From positions 1 to 24,851 of the forward strand of contig CAZSBL010000038.1 of the NCBI GenBank assembly GCA_964605205.1: a DNA stretch of 24,851 nucleotides, given 5' to 3'. The position numbers were made by a program, and so were the translations under genes. The DNA is from JAWVYT01 sp964605205 (GTDB taxonomy: Bacteria > Gemmatimonadota > Gemmatimonadetes > Longimicrobiales > RSA9). How positions within the stretch are numbered: position 1 is the first letter of the stretch; every line of letters starts with the position of its first letter. Of this stretch, positions 6,188 to 14,079 are shown one piece after another. Under the pieces are notes generated by a model, which worked only from the letters and a program-made list of their open reading frames with translations, searched no databases and was not told where the DNA came from.

Positions 6188-9100
6188 ATGACAGCCGCAC
6201 CTCTCCCGGCGGTCCTCCGGCACCTCGGAACCGTCACTGAAGACCACCCGCTGGACCGGAAGCTCCTGGTCTGCTCGAGCATGGGCGAGGGCCGTGAGCT
6301 GCTGCGGGCGCTGGCCCGCCACGTCGGCTCCTGGATCGGGTGGGAGATCACCACACCCCGCCGCTTCGCCATGGAGCGGGTGGCGCCGGCCCTCGCCGGC
6401 GAGGGCCGGTCGCTGGCGGATCCGTACACCGAGGAGGCCGCCGTCGACACGGCCCTCGACGCCGTCCTCGCCGACCCGGAGCTGGCCGGGCTCCGGGAGC
6501 TGGCGGAGACGCCCGGGTTCCGCCAGGCCGTAGTCAACGCCGTCACGGCGCTGCGTCTGGCGTCGGTGGACCCCGCGCGGCTGTCGGAGGGCGGGGGTCA
6601 CGCCGGCGTGCGCAGGCTCCTGGCGGCCGTCCTGGCCGGCTACCACCGGGAGCTGGACGGTGGAGATCGGGTCGACACCGCCACCGTTCTCGGCCGGGCG
6701 CTGGAGACCCTCGACCCGCCAGACGCGCCCGTAGCCGAGCGTATGTATCTGGTGCCGGGGCTGAGCCGTCGCGGCGCCACCGGGCGGCTGGTGGACGCGC
6801 TGCTCGAACGGGGCGCCGTGCCGCTCCGGGCGGACCCCGTCACCCTGGACCCGCCGGCCGTGGTCTGGGAGCCCGGCCCGGACCCGGCGCCGCTGTCCCG
6901 CCTGACCGAAGGGGTGCTGGGCGGGCCGGGTGTGGAGCTCGAGCTGTTCGCCGCGTCCGGGCCGGCGGAGGAGATCCGGGAGGTCCTGCGCCGGGTGATG
7001 GCCGCGGAGCTGGACTGGGACGATGTGGAGATCATCGCGCCCGACCCGGTGGTCTACGGCGGAGCGCTGCACGTTGTGGCCGAGCGCCTCGGGATCTCGG
7101 TGAGCTACGCGGTGGGGCTCCCGGTGGAGCGGACCCGCCCGGGCCGGGCCACGGCCGCGTATTTCCGCTGGATGGAGGGCGGCTACCCCGCCGATGTCAT
7201 CCGCCGGCTCCTCGAGTCCGGAGACCTGGAGGCCCCGGGCGACATCTCCCCGCTCCGGCTGGCGCACCGACTCCGCTCGCTCCGCATCGGGTGGGGCCAC
7301 GGCCGCTACCTGGCGGCCATCCGACGCCGGCGGGAGGCGCTGGTTCCCGTTCGGCCACGCCGGCACGAGACCGGGGAGGAGGCGGCCGGGCGGGCGGACC
7401 GTGAGCGGGCCGAGCTCGACGCCCTCGAGTCGATCCTGGCACCCATCCTCGCGGCCACGCCGGAGCTCGGGCGCGACGATCCGACGCCGGTCTCTCCCGC
7501 GTCGCTGGCGGCCGGCCTGGGTGCGTTCCTCGACCACGTGGCCGCGGCGGATGATCCGTCGGCCACCGCCCGCGACCGGCTCGCCGGCATCGCCGCCCGG
7601 GTGGCGGCCACCCTCGACCGTCCCACCGAGCCGGCCGCAGCGCTGGCGCTCCTGCGCCGGCACCTCGAGATCCGCGTTCCGGCGCCCCAGCGAGAGGGCG
7701 CCGCGCCGTGGGTCTCCGACGGCGGCCACATCCACCTGTCCGACATCGAGCACGGCGGCTACTCCGGCCGGGCGGCCACCTTCGTGGTAGGGCTCGACGC
7801 CGACCGCTTCCCGGGTGCCGGGCTCCAGGACCCGCTGCTCCTGGACAGCCAGCGCCGGGCCCTCGGCAGCGACGCGCTCCCCACCTCGGGCGACCGGATC
7901 GCCGCCCGCAGGTTCGCCCTCGCCGCCTGCCTCGCGCGGCTCCGGGGCCGGATCACCCTGAGCTACAGCGCCTGGGAGCCCACCGAGGCACGGGGCGTGG
8001 CCCCGGCGTCGGTCATGCTCGAGGCGTACCGGGCAGCCACCGGTCGCATGGACGCGTCGTTCGAGGACATGGCGGAAGGACTGGGTGAGGCCGCGTCGCC
8101 CATCGCTCGGTCCGGCGCCATCGATGACGCCGACCTCTGGTTCCACGCCCTTGAGCACGACGGGATCCTGGCCGCCGGGACCGACGTGGTGCGGGCCGCT
8201 TTCCCGAACCTCGATGCCGGGCTCCGGGCCGCCGCGGCCCTCGAAGGCCATGAGCCCGGACCGCACCACGGGCTGATCCGACCCCGCCCGCAGCTCGATC
8301 CCCGGGACCGTGAGGAGATCGTGCTGTCGGCCAGCGGGCTCGAAGACCTGGGCGCCTGCGGGCTCCGATACCTGCACAGATACGTCCTGGGCGTGCGCAA
8401 GCCCGACGACCCGGAGCTCGACCCGGATGTGTGGCTCGACAATCTCGACCGGGGTCGCCTCCTGCACACCGTTTTCGAGAAGACGCTGGCCGAGGCCCGA
8501 GACGCGGGGCTCACCGCCGGCGATCCGGCGTTCACCACCCTCGCGCTGGATGTCCTCGAACGGGAGGCCCGCTTCATCGCCCGGGAGGTCCCGCCACCGG
8601 GCGAGGCGGTGCGGCGCCGCGAGATGCACGACCTGCGCGCCGATGTCCGGTCCTTCGCCCACATGGTTGAGGGGCGCGACGACCGGTGGCGGGCGCTGGA
8701 GCTCAAGTTCGGGCTCCGGGGCGAGCCGCCCGCGCCGCTGGTCCTGGAGGGCGGCGAGGTCCGGCTCCGGGGCGCCATCGACCGGATCGACGGGACGGCG
8801 GACGGGCTCGTGGTCATCGACTACAAGACCGGCAGCCCGAGCCACTATGAGCGGCGGCACGGCACCTTCCACGGCGGCCGCCGGCTCCAGAGCCTGGTCT
8901 ACAGCGCGGTGGCGGAATGGGCCTTCGACGCGGAGGTGGCCCGCATGGAGTACCACTTCCCCACCTGGCGCGGCCGGAACGAGATCATCGAGTACCGGCG
9001 CGACGAGCTGCGCCTCGGGCGCGGTCTGGTCGACCGCCTCATGGACGCTGTCGCCGCCGGACGGCTCCTGCCCACCGAGCAGCCCGCCGACTGCGGCTTC

Positions 9101-9280
9101 TGCGACTACAAGCCGATCTGCCGCCATCGGACCGACGGCTGGAAGCGCTCATGGGAGACGCCCCGGGCCGACTGGGCCGCGGAGCATTTCACCACCCTGC
9201 CCGAGTACCGGGAGCGCCGGGAGACCCGGGTCTGGGAGGAGACGTCCCTCGAGGAGCTGGACCATGGCGAGACGTCCTGA
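6188..9280 (+). CDS. addB: AddB-type helicase-nuclease subunit (inactivated-helicase half, Fe-S nuclease)
   Basis: Subunit B of an AddAB helicase-nuclease, which processes double-strand breaks for RecA loading. Length 1030 residues. The N-terminal helicase-like fold has lost its P-loop (LVCSSMGEGREL at 27-38), as in the proteobacterial AddB type, where unwinding is done by AddA alone. The C-terminal RecB-family nuclease is complete: RGRLLHTVF, D865 in AIDRIDG, D878 and K880 in VIDYKTG, then GGRRLQSLVY. Four cysteines, C724 and C969-x2-C972-x5-C978, match the AddB arrangement for a 4Fe-4S cluster that pins the nuclease domain. The ATG at 6188 is used because protein homology starts there. An in-frame ATG at 6110 would add 26 residues encoded by AT-rich promoter-like DNA. 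Its last 17 bases overlap the start of addA, implying translational coupling. Confidence 0.9.
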   Translation: MTAAPLPAVLRHLGTVTEDHPLDRKLLVCSSMGEGRELLRALARHVGSWIGWEITTPRRFAMERVAPALAGEGRSLADPYTEEAAVDTALDAVLADPELAGLRELAETPGFRQAVVNAVTALRLASVDPARLSEGGGHAGVRRLLAAVLAGYHRELDGGDRVDTATVLGRALETLDPPDAPVAERMYLVPGLSRRGATGRLVDALLERGAVPLRADPVTLDPPAVVWEPGPDPAPLSRLTEGVLGGPGVELELFAASGPAEEIREVLRRVMAAELDWDDVEIIAPDPVVYGGALHVVAERLGISVSYAVGLPVERTRPGRATAAYFRWMEGGYPADVIRRLLESGDLEAPGDISPLRLAHRLRSLRIGWGHGRYLAAIRRRREALVPVRPRRHETGEEAAGRADRERAELDALESILAPILAATPELGRDDPTPVSPASLAAGLGAFLDHVAAADDPSATARDRLAGIAARVAATLDRPTEPAAALALLRRHLEIRVPAPQREGAAPWVSDGGHIHLSDIEHGGYSGRAATFVVGLDADRFPGAGLQDPLLLDSQRRALGSDALPTSGDRIAARRFALAACLARLRGRITLSYSAWEPTEARGVAPASVMLEAYRAATGRMDASFEDMAEGLGEAASPIARSGAIDDADLWFHALEHDGILAAGTDVVRAAFPNLDAGLRAAAALEGHEPGPHHGLIRPRPQLDPRDREEIVLSASGLEDLGACGLRYLHRYVLGVRKPDDPELDPDVWLDNLDRGRLLHTVFEKTLAEARDAGLTAGDPAFTTLALDVLEREARFIAREVPPPGEAVRRREMHDLRADVRSFAHMVEGRDDRWRALELKFGLRGEPPAPLVLEGGEVRLRGAIDRIDGTADGLVVIDYKTGSPSHYERRHGTFHGGRRLQSLVYSAVAEWAFDAEVARMEYHFPTWRGRNEIIEYRRDELRLGRGLVDRLMDAVAAGRLLPTEQPADCGFCDYKPICRHRTDGWKRSWETPRADWAAEHFTTLPEYRERRETRVWEETSLEELDHGETS

Positions 9281-12200
9281 CGAGTCGGCCCAGCTCGGGC
9301 TCTTCGGCCGGCCGGGGGCCGAGCCCGAGCCGGGGCTTCGCCCGGAGCCGTCCCCCGAACCCGGAGCCGGACCGCCGCGCCCGGCGGCCCGCGGGGCCCG
9401 GCGCTTCATCGATGGCCCGCTGCCCGACGAGGCGGCCCGGCGGCGGATCCGGGAAGACCTCGACACCAACCTCCTGGTGGAGGCGGGCGCGGGGTCCGGG
9501 AAGACCACCGCACTGGTGGAGCGGATGGTGTCGCTGGTCCGGACGGGGGAGGCTAGAGCCGACGAGCTGGCGGCCGTGACCTTCACCCGGAAGGCCGCCG
9601 CGGAGCTCCGGCAGCGGTTCCAGACGGAGCTGGAGGCGGAGCTGGCGGGCGCCCGGGAGGAGGACGGCCCCGAAGCGGTCCATCGGCTCGATACGGCGCT
9701 CCGGGACATCGACCGGGGCTTCATCGGGACCATCCACGCATTCTGCGCCCGGCTGCTCCGGGAGCGGCCGGTGGAGGCCGGGCTGGACCCGGGGTTCCGG
9801 GAGCTCATGGGCGCGGAGGAAGTGCGTCAGCGCCGGGGCTTCTGGCGGACGCACCTGGAGCGACTGGCCGCCACCGATGACCCGCTGGCCGCCGGGCTCA
9901 CGGAGGTGGGGCTCGCGCCGTCGCGGCTGGAGGCGCTCTTCGACGAGATGGTGGCAAACCCGGACGTGACGTTCCCAGGAGAGGCGGCGGAGCCGCCGAC
10001 CGCCGGGGAGGTGGCGGAGGTGCGGGCGAGGCTGGACGCGCTGCTCGACCGGGCGGCGGCGCTGATGCCCGCGGAGCCCGATGAGAAGGGGTGGGACAAG
10101 CTCCAGACCCGGGTCCGGCTCCTCCTCTTCCTGCGCCGGGTGATGGACTGGGAGGATCGCACCATCTTCCTCGATCTGCTCGGCGAGGAGGTGCACGGCC
10201 GGTCGTACGACGTGGTGCAGAAGCGGTGGATGGACAGGGGCGCGGCCAAGGCGCTCTGCGCGGACTGGGGCGAGCTGAGGGACGGGGCCGTGGCCGATCT
10301 CCTACACCGCTGGTGGGCGTACCGCTACCCCATCGCCCTGGAGTTCGCCCAGCGCGCCGCCGACGCGTTCGAAGCGGAGCGGCGGCGTACCGGCGCCCTG
10401 AACTTCCAGGACCTGCTCATCCTGGCCGCCCTGCTCCTCCGGACTCACCCGGCGGCCCGGGAGCAGCTCGGCCTCCGCTACCGGCGAGTACTCGTGGACG
10501 AGTTCCAGGACACCGACCCGGTCCAGGCCGAGGTGCTCCTGCTCCTGACCTCGCCCGCCGACGGGCGGCCGTGGCAGGAGTCGGTCCCACGCCCCGGCGC
10601 GCTCTTCGTGGTAGGCGACCCGAAGCAGTCGATCTACCGGTTCCGCCGTGCCGATATCGCGGTCTACAACCTGGTCCGGGACCGGTTCGGCGCGTTCGGC
10701 GACGTCCTCGGGCTGGTGGCCAACTTCCGCTCGCTCCCGCCCATCGGCGAAGTGGTGGACGGAGTCTTCGGCGACGACGGGCGGTTCGGGCCCGAGGCGA
10801 CCCCGTACCAGGCGGCGTTCGCACCGCTCCGAACCCGACGCGTCCCCGACCCCGACCGCCAGGGGGTGTTCCAGTACACCCTCGAGCCCGACGGCGGGTC
10901 GTACACCGACGTGGCGGAGGATGGCGCTGCCCGCCTGGCCCCCTGGATCGCCGAGCAGCTCCGGGCCGGCCGGAGCCCCGGCGATTTCCTGGTCCTGGCC
11001 CGCCAGAAGGCGGAGCTGGCCACCTACGCCCGGACGCTGGAGGCGTGGCGGATCCCCGTCCAGGTGACCGGGGCCGGGGTGGACCGGACCGAGGAGCTCC
11101 AGGAGCTGCTCGTCCTGCTGGAGGCGCTGGCCGACCCCACCGACCCCGTGCGCGTAGTGGCCGTCCTGGTCGGGCTGCTGTTCGGCCTCGAGTACGACCA
11201 GCTCGTGGACTGGGCGCTGGACTCGCCCGACCCCCAGGACGGCTCCGGCCGGCGTCGTTTCGACATCACCCGGCCCCACCACGACGACTCGCCCGTGGGA
11301 CTGGCACTCCGGCAGCTGCACCGGTGGTGGGACGCGTCTCGCACCGTGCCCGCCGATGTGCTGGTCGGTCGGATCGTGGACGAGACCGGCCTCGTCCCCC
11401 TGGCCGCGGCCCGGGAGCTCGGCGAGCTGCGGGCCGGGTCCCTTCTTTTCGCCCTCGATGCCATCCGCGTGGCCGCACTCCAGGGAGACACGTCGGTGGC
11501 CACGGCCACGGAGGCGCTCCGTACGGCGCTGGAGGCCGATGAGGCCGAGGCGCCCCTCGAGCCCGTGCGCCGGGGCGTGGTCCGGGTCATGACGCTCCAC
11601 CAGGCCAAGGGGCTCGAGGCCCCCGTGGTTGTACTCGCGCACCCCGTGGGGAGCAGCGATCACCCCGTGGTCCGCCACATCGAGCGCCACGACGATGCCT
11701 CCGCCACCGGCTGGCTCGTGGTGCAGGAGCGGGCCGACCCCTACCGCCACCGGGTAATCGCCCGGCCGCCGGGGTGGGAGGAGAAGGAGGCCGAGGAGCG
11801 GCGCTACGACGTTGCGGAGCAGAACCGGCTCCTCTACGTGGCGGCCACCCGGGCCGGCGAGCAGCTGGTGGTGGGGTGGCTGCCAGGCAAGGAGCACAAG
11901 TCGGCGTGGGAAGGGCTCTACGGCTGGATCGACGAGCATGGCTCCGACCTCCACCTCCAGCGAGCAGCTCCGCCGGAGCCGGTGGTCATGGACGCCGACG
12001 CCGATGCCGTGACCCGGGCCGCCGCCCGGCTGCGGGACGCGCGGGCGGCACGGGCGGAACCCGGCTACCGCGTGGTGACCGCTACCACGCTGGCAAAGGA
12101 CGAGACCGACGCGGCCGGGACCGGCGCGGCCCGAACCGGCACCACGCCCGGGGCCGGTATCGACGCTGACACCACCGATGCCGACGCGGCAGCGACCGCA

Positions 12201-12812
12201 CCGCTCCCCGACCCCCGGGACGGCCCGGACCCCGTGTTTCGGGGCCTGAGCTGGGGGATCGCGGTGCACGGCACCCTCGACGCAGCGGCCCGTGGTGTGG
12301 CCGGAGAAGCACTGCGACGGGTGGCCCGGGGCGCCCTCCTGGAAGCGGAGCGCCCCGTAGAGGCCGGCGAGCCGGCGGAGCTCGACGAGCTGCTCACGCT
12401 GGTCGAGCGGGTCCGGGGCTCCGAGGTCTGGCAGCGAGCCCGGCGGGCCGAACGGGTACTGTCGGAGGTGCCGTTCGCATTCCGGAGTGAGTCGACGGGT
12501 AGCGAGACACCCGCCGACTGCGGCGATGGGGCCGACGGAGCCGATGGGGCCGGCGGGGCTCCCCGCGGGTCGGCGCTCCGGATCATGGAAGGCGTCATCG
12601 ACCTGGCCTTCCGGGAAGACGGGGGCTGGGTCATCGTCGACTACAAGACCGACGTGGGCACCGACCCGGGGTTCCCCGGGCGGCGCCGGGCGTACCGCCG
12701 GCAGGTCGAGCTCTACGCCGATGCGTGGGAGGCCATGACCGGGGAACCAGTGGTGGAGCGGATTCTCCTGTACACCGCTCGCTCCGGGGAGGATGCGGAG
12801 GAGCGCTGGTAG
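9264..12812 (+). CDS. addA: AddA-type UvrD-family helicase-nuclease
   Basis: Motor and second nuclease subunit of AddAB, 1182 residues. Superfamily-1A helicase motifs appear in order: Walker A GAGSGKT (75-81), Ia VTFTRKAAAEL (105-115), II VDEFQDTDPVQ (411-421), III GDPKQSIYRFRRAD (451-464), IV NFRS (487-490), V VMTLHQAKGLE (775-785), VI NRLLYVAATRA (854-864). The C-terminal RecB nuclease has H1002 in AVHGTL, D1113 in GVIDLAF, and D1126 and K1128 in VDYKTD. Both partners therefore keep nuclease residues, as in two-nuclease AddAB enzymes. The N-terminus has a 50-residue Pro/Glu-rich tail containing QLGLF (10-14), which resembles a sliding-clamp-binding peptide. Two Ala/Gly/Asp-rich linkers (about 946-984 and 1077-1103) are low-complexity. 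The ATG at 9264 overlaps addB by 17 bp. A strong palindromic terminator follows the stop by 26 bp. Confidence 0.92.
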   Translation: MARRPDESAQLGLFGRPGAEPEPGLRPEPSPEPGAGPPRPAARGARRFIDGPLPDEAARRRIREDLDTNLLVEAGAGSGKTTALVERMVSLVRTGEARADELAAVTFTRKAAAELRQRFQTELEAELAGAREEDGPEAVHRLDTALRDIDRGFIGTIHAFCARLLRERPVEAGLDPGFRELMGAEEVRQRRGFWRTHLERLAATDDPLAAGLTEVGLAPSRLEALFDEMVANPDVTFPGEAAEPPTAGEVAEVRARLDALLDRAAALMPAEPDEKGWDKLQTRVRLLLFLRRVMDWEDRTIFLDLLGEEVHGRSYDVVQKRWMDRGAAKALCADWGELRDGAVADLLHRWWAYRYPIALEFAQRAADAFEAERRRTGALNFQDLLILAALLLRTHPAAREQLGLRYRRVLVDEFQDTDPVQAEVLLLLTSPADGRPWQESVPRPGALFVVGDPKQSIYRFRRADIAVYNLVRDRFGAFGDVLGLVANFRSLPPIGEVVDGVFGDDGRFGPEATPYQAAFAPLRTRRVPDPDRQGVFQYTLEPDGGSYTDVAEDGAARLAPWIAEQLRAGRSPGDFLVLARQKAELATYARTLEAWRIPVQVTGAGVDRTEELQELLVLLEALADPTDPVRVVAVLVGLLFGLEYDQLVDWALDSPDPQDGSGRRRFDITRPHHDDSPVGLALRQLHRWWDASRTVPADVLVGRIVDETGLVPLAAARELGELRAGSLLFALDAIRVAALQGDTSVATATEALRTALEADEAEAPLEPVRRGVVRVMTLHQAKGLEAPVVVLAHPVGSSDHPVVRHIERHDDASATGWLVVQERADPYRHRVIARPPGWEEKEAEERRYDVAEQNRLLYVAATRAGEQLVVGWLPGKEHKSAWEGLYGWIDEHGSDLHLQRAAPPEPVVMDADADAVTRAAARLRDARAARAEPGYRVVTATTLAKDETDAAGTGAARTGTTPGAGIDADTTDADAAATAPLPDPRDGPDPVFRGLSWGIAVHGTLDAAARGVAGEALRRVARGALLEAERPVEAGEPAELDELLTLVERVRGSEVWQRARRAERVLSEVPFAFRSESTGSETPADCGDGADGADGAGGAPRGSALRIMEGVIDLAFREDGGWVIVDYKTDVGTDPGFPGRRRAYRRQVELYADAWEAMTGEPVVERILLYTARSGEDAEERW

Positions 12813-12838
12813 GGGGTCGGGGCGGACCCTGGATGCTC

Positions 12839-12874
12839 GACGGGCCCGCCGATCCCGGGATCGGCGGGCCCGTC
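12839..12874. terminator. Perfect 36-bp palindrome, probable bidirectional terminator
   Basis: Bases 12839-12856 are the exact reverse complement of 12857-12874. This gives a stem of about 16 bp with a CCGG loop and core GGGCCCGCCGAT. It lies 26 bp after the addA stop and 25 bp before the end of the convergent SWIB gene. TTCT follows on the plus strand but there is no long U-tract. Position between convergent genes makes shared termination the best reading. Confidence 0.8.
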
Positions 12875-12899
12875 TTCTAGCATGTCAGCGAGAAGTCCG

Positions 12900-13160
12900 T
12901 CAGGTCTTCGAGACGTGCTGGTTAACGAGCTTCGTCATCTCGAACATCGAGACCTGGTCCTTGCCGTTGAAGACCGCGCGCATCTTGTCATCCGCGTTGA
13001 TCATCCGGCGGTTCTCCGAGTCCTGCAGCTTGTTCTTCTTGACGTAGTCCCAGACCTTCTTCGTGATTTCGCTGCGCGTCATCGACTGGTCGCCAACGAC
13101 CGCCCCGAGGGTTGCGTCCGGCTGGACCTTCTGAGCAAGACCACCGCGTGCCTTGGCCAT
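12900..13160 (-). CDS. Small stand-alone SWIB-domain protein
   Basis: An 86-residue basic protein that is almost entirely a SWIB/MDM2-type fold (about 25-85). Recognisable parts are MTRSEITKKVWDYVKKN (27-43), INADDKMRAVF (54-64) and FEMTKLVNQHV (73-83). SWIB domains belong to eukaryotic SWI/SNF components. In bacteria they occur fused to topoisomerase I in Chlamydia or as short single-domain proteins of unknown role, thought to be nucleoid or DNA-associated. Start chosen at 13160, the ATG of MAKARGG, because GGAGG lies a few bases upstream (minus strand GGAGGAAGTGGA then ATG). An upstream in-frame start at 13211 would add 17 residues with no family resemblance. Convergent with addA, separated by the 36-bp palindrome. 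Function not assigned. Confidence 0.88.
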   Translation of the reverse strand: MAKARGGLAQKVQPDATLGAVVGDQSMTRSEITKKVWDYVKKNKLQDSENRRMINADDKMRAVFNGKDQVSMFEMTKLVNQHVSKT

Positions 13161-13217
13161 TCCACTTCCTCCATCTTGAGGGGTGAGTAATTGAGGGTGT
13201 TCCCGCCTCACAAGCTA

Positions 13218-13237
13218 CGCGCAGAGCGCGGAGACGC
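13218..13237 (+). repeat. CGCGGAG-type intergenic repeat, copy 1
   Basis: CGCGCAGAGCGCGGAGACGC lies between the DUF4230-like and SWIB genes. It resembles copies near 16781, 16901-16990 and 23521. The remainder of 13161-13258 shows only the SWIB leader and its ribosome-binding site. Confidence 0.45.
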
Positions 13238-13258
13238 AATGCCGTTGCCTCGGGAGCG

Positions 13259-13909
13259 CTACCCCGAGGGCTCCACGATAAGCCCGTCGCCAAGGTGGAA
13301 ACGGAACACCGGCTCGGCCATCCCGAGGCCCTGAAGTGCGGGACTCAGAAGGCGTTGCAGGGCCCGGGCGCTGTTGATACGAGGCTGATAGGAGCTCTCG
13401 ATGTGAACGTTACCTTGACGCCTCAGTGCGCTCTCGATCACGGCGATCGCCCGCCGCTCCGCCTCCTCCCGGGCCCCGGGGAGCCGGGCCCAGCCCCGCT
13501 CCGTCTGGACCTCCAGCGCCGCCAGGTCCGGCTCCACGGAGTAGATCTGGAGCGTCGGCAGATCGAGCTCGATGGCGCCGGCCTCGGTCAGCCGCACCAT
13601 GGCCGGCTTCAGTGAGTCGGCCGGGAAGCCGTAGGAGATGCGCCCCGGGACCCGGACGGTGGCGCGGGCGGTGCCCAGATTCAGCCCGATGAGCCCCGGC
13701 AGCAGCACGCGGCTGTCCTCGATCTCCGTGGTCACGGTCACGTCGAGCCGGCCGGTGACCAGGAACGCTTCCGGCGACTCCTTCTGGACCGCGGAGAACA
13801 CGGCGGCCCGGACCTCTCGCTCCGAGACCCGTGTCGTTCCGAGGAACGCTACGGCGGCCGCCCCGGCCACGAGGAGGAGGGCGAGGCTCCAACGGATGAG
13901 GGACTTCAT
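13259..13909 (-). CDS. Membrane-anchored DUF4230-like protein
   Basis: Protein of 216 residues with one N-terminal membrane helix (about 7-24, with a charged MKSLIRW start) and an extracytoplasmic domain. Features reminiscent of DUF4230 are a charged helix after the membrane, a strand pair LVTGRLDVTVTTEIED (50-65), VRVPGRISYGFPADSL (85-100) and the IELDLPTLQIYSVEPD stretch (113-128). A helix (146-166) and ALQRLLSPALQGLG (183-196) follow. The family has no established function, and no catalytic residues are evident. Start at 13909 is the only one giving an intact membrane anchor; the ribosome-binding site is weak. It could be transcribed with the SWIB gene 98 bp downstream. Confidence 0.65.
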   Translation of the reverse strand: MKSLIRWSLALLLVAGAAAVAFLGTTRVSEREVRAAVFSAVQKESPEAFLVTGRLDVTVTTEIEDSRVLLPGLIGLNLGTARATVRVPGRISYGFPADSLKPAMVRLTEAGAIELDLPTLQIYSVEPDLAALEVQTERGWARLPGAREEAERRAIAVIESALRRQGNVHIESSYQPRINSARALQRLLSPALQGLGMAEPVFRFHLGDGLIVEPSG

Positions 13910-14079
13910 GGGTCCAGTGTAGCGGCTGTCCCGACGCGAGGCGAGGGGCCACCGTGGCTCTCACAGTCGCCCGGCCGCCCCCGCGCCCGTTGCCGAACTC
14001 GCTCGCGGATCTGCGCCTCACACACTCTCGGCTCCCGCCGATACTGAAGGTGGGCGGGAATATCCACGAAGGAAGTGGT

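Noticed and set aside
6131..9127. A 998-codon open frame on the minus strand opposite addB (similar long antisense frames at 10302-12269, 17722-19569 and 21083-23428).
   Set aside because: The sense proteins have clear domain motifs, while the antisense translations are Gly/Pro/Arg/Val-rich without recognisable motifs. GC-rich codon use removes stop codons on the opposite strand, which explains the long frames.
9264..12812. An undescribed defence system centred on the helicase-nuclease pair.
   Set aside because: Both proteins carry the full AddA and AddB signatures, including the AddB cysteine cluster, and no other defence-type gene is adjacent. Housekeeping break repair explains them.
13954..14079. 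Longer N-terminus for the 7TM kinase starting at 13954.
   Set aside because: The 42 added residues are Pro/Arg-rich with no ribosome-binding site, while ATG 14080 has AAGGAAG upstream and precedes the membrane helices directly.
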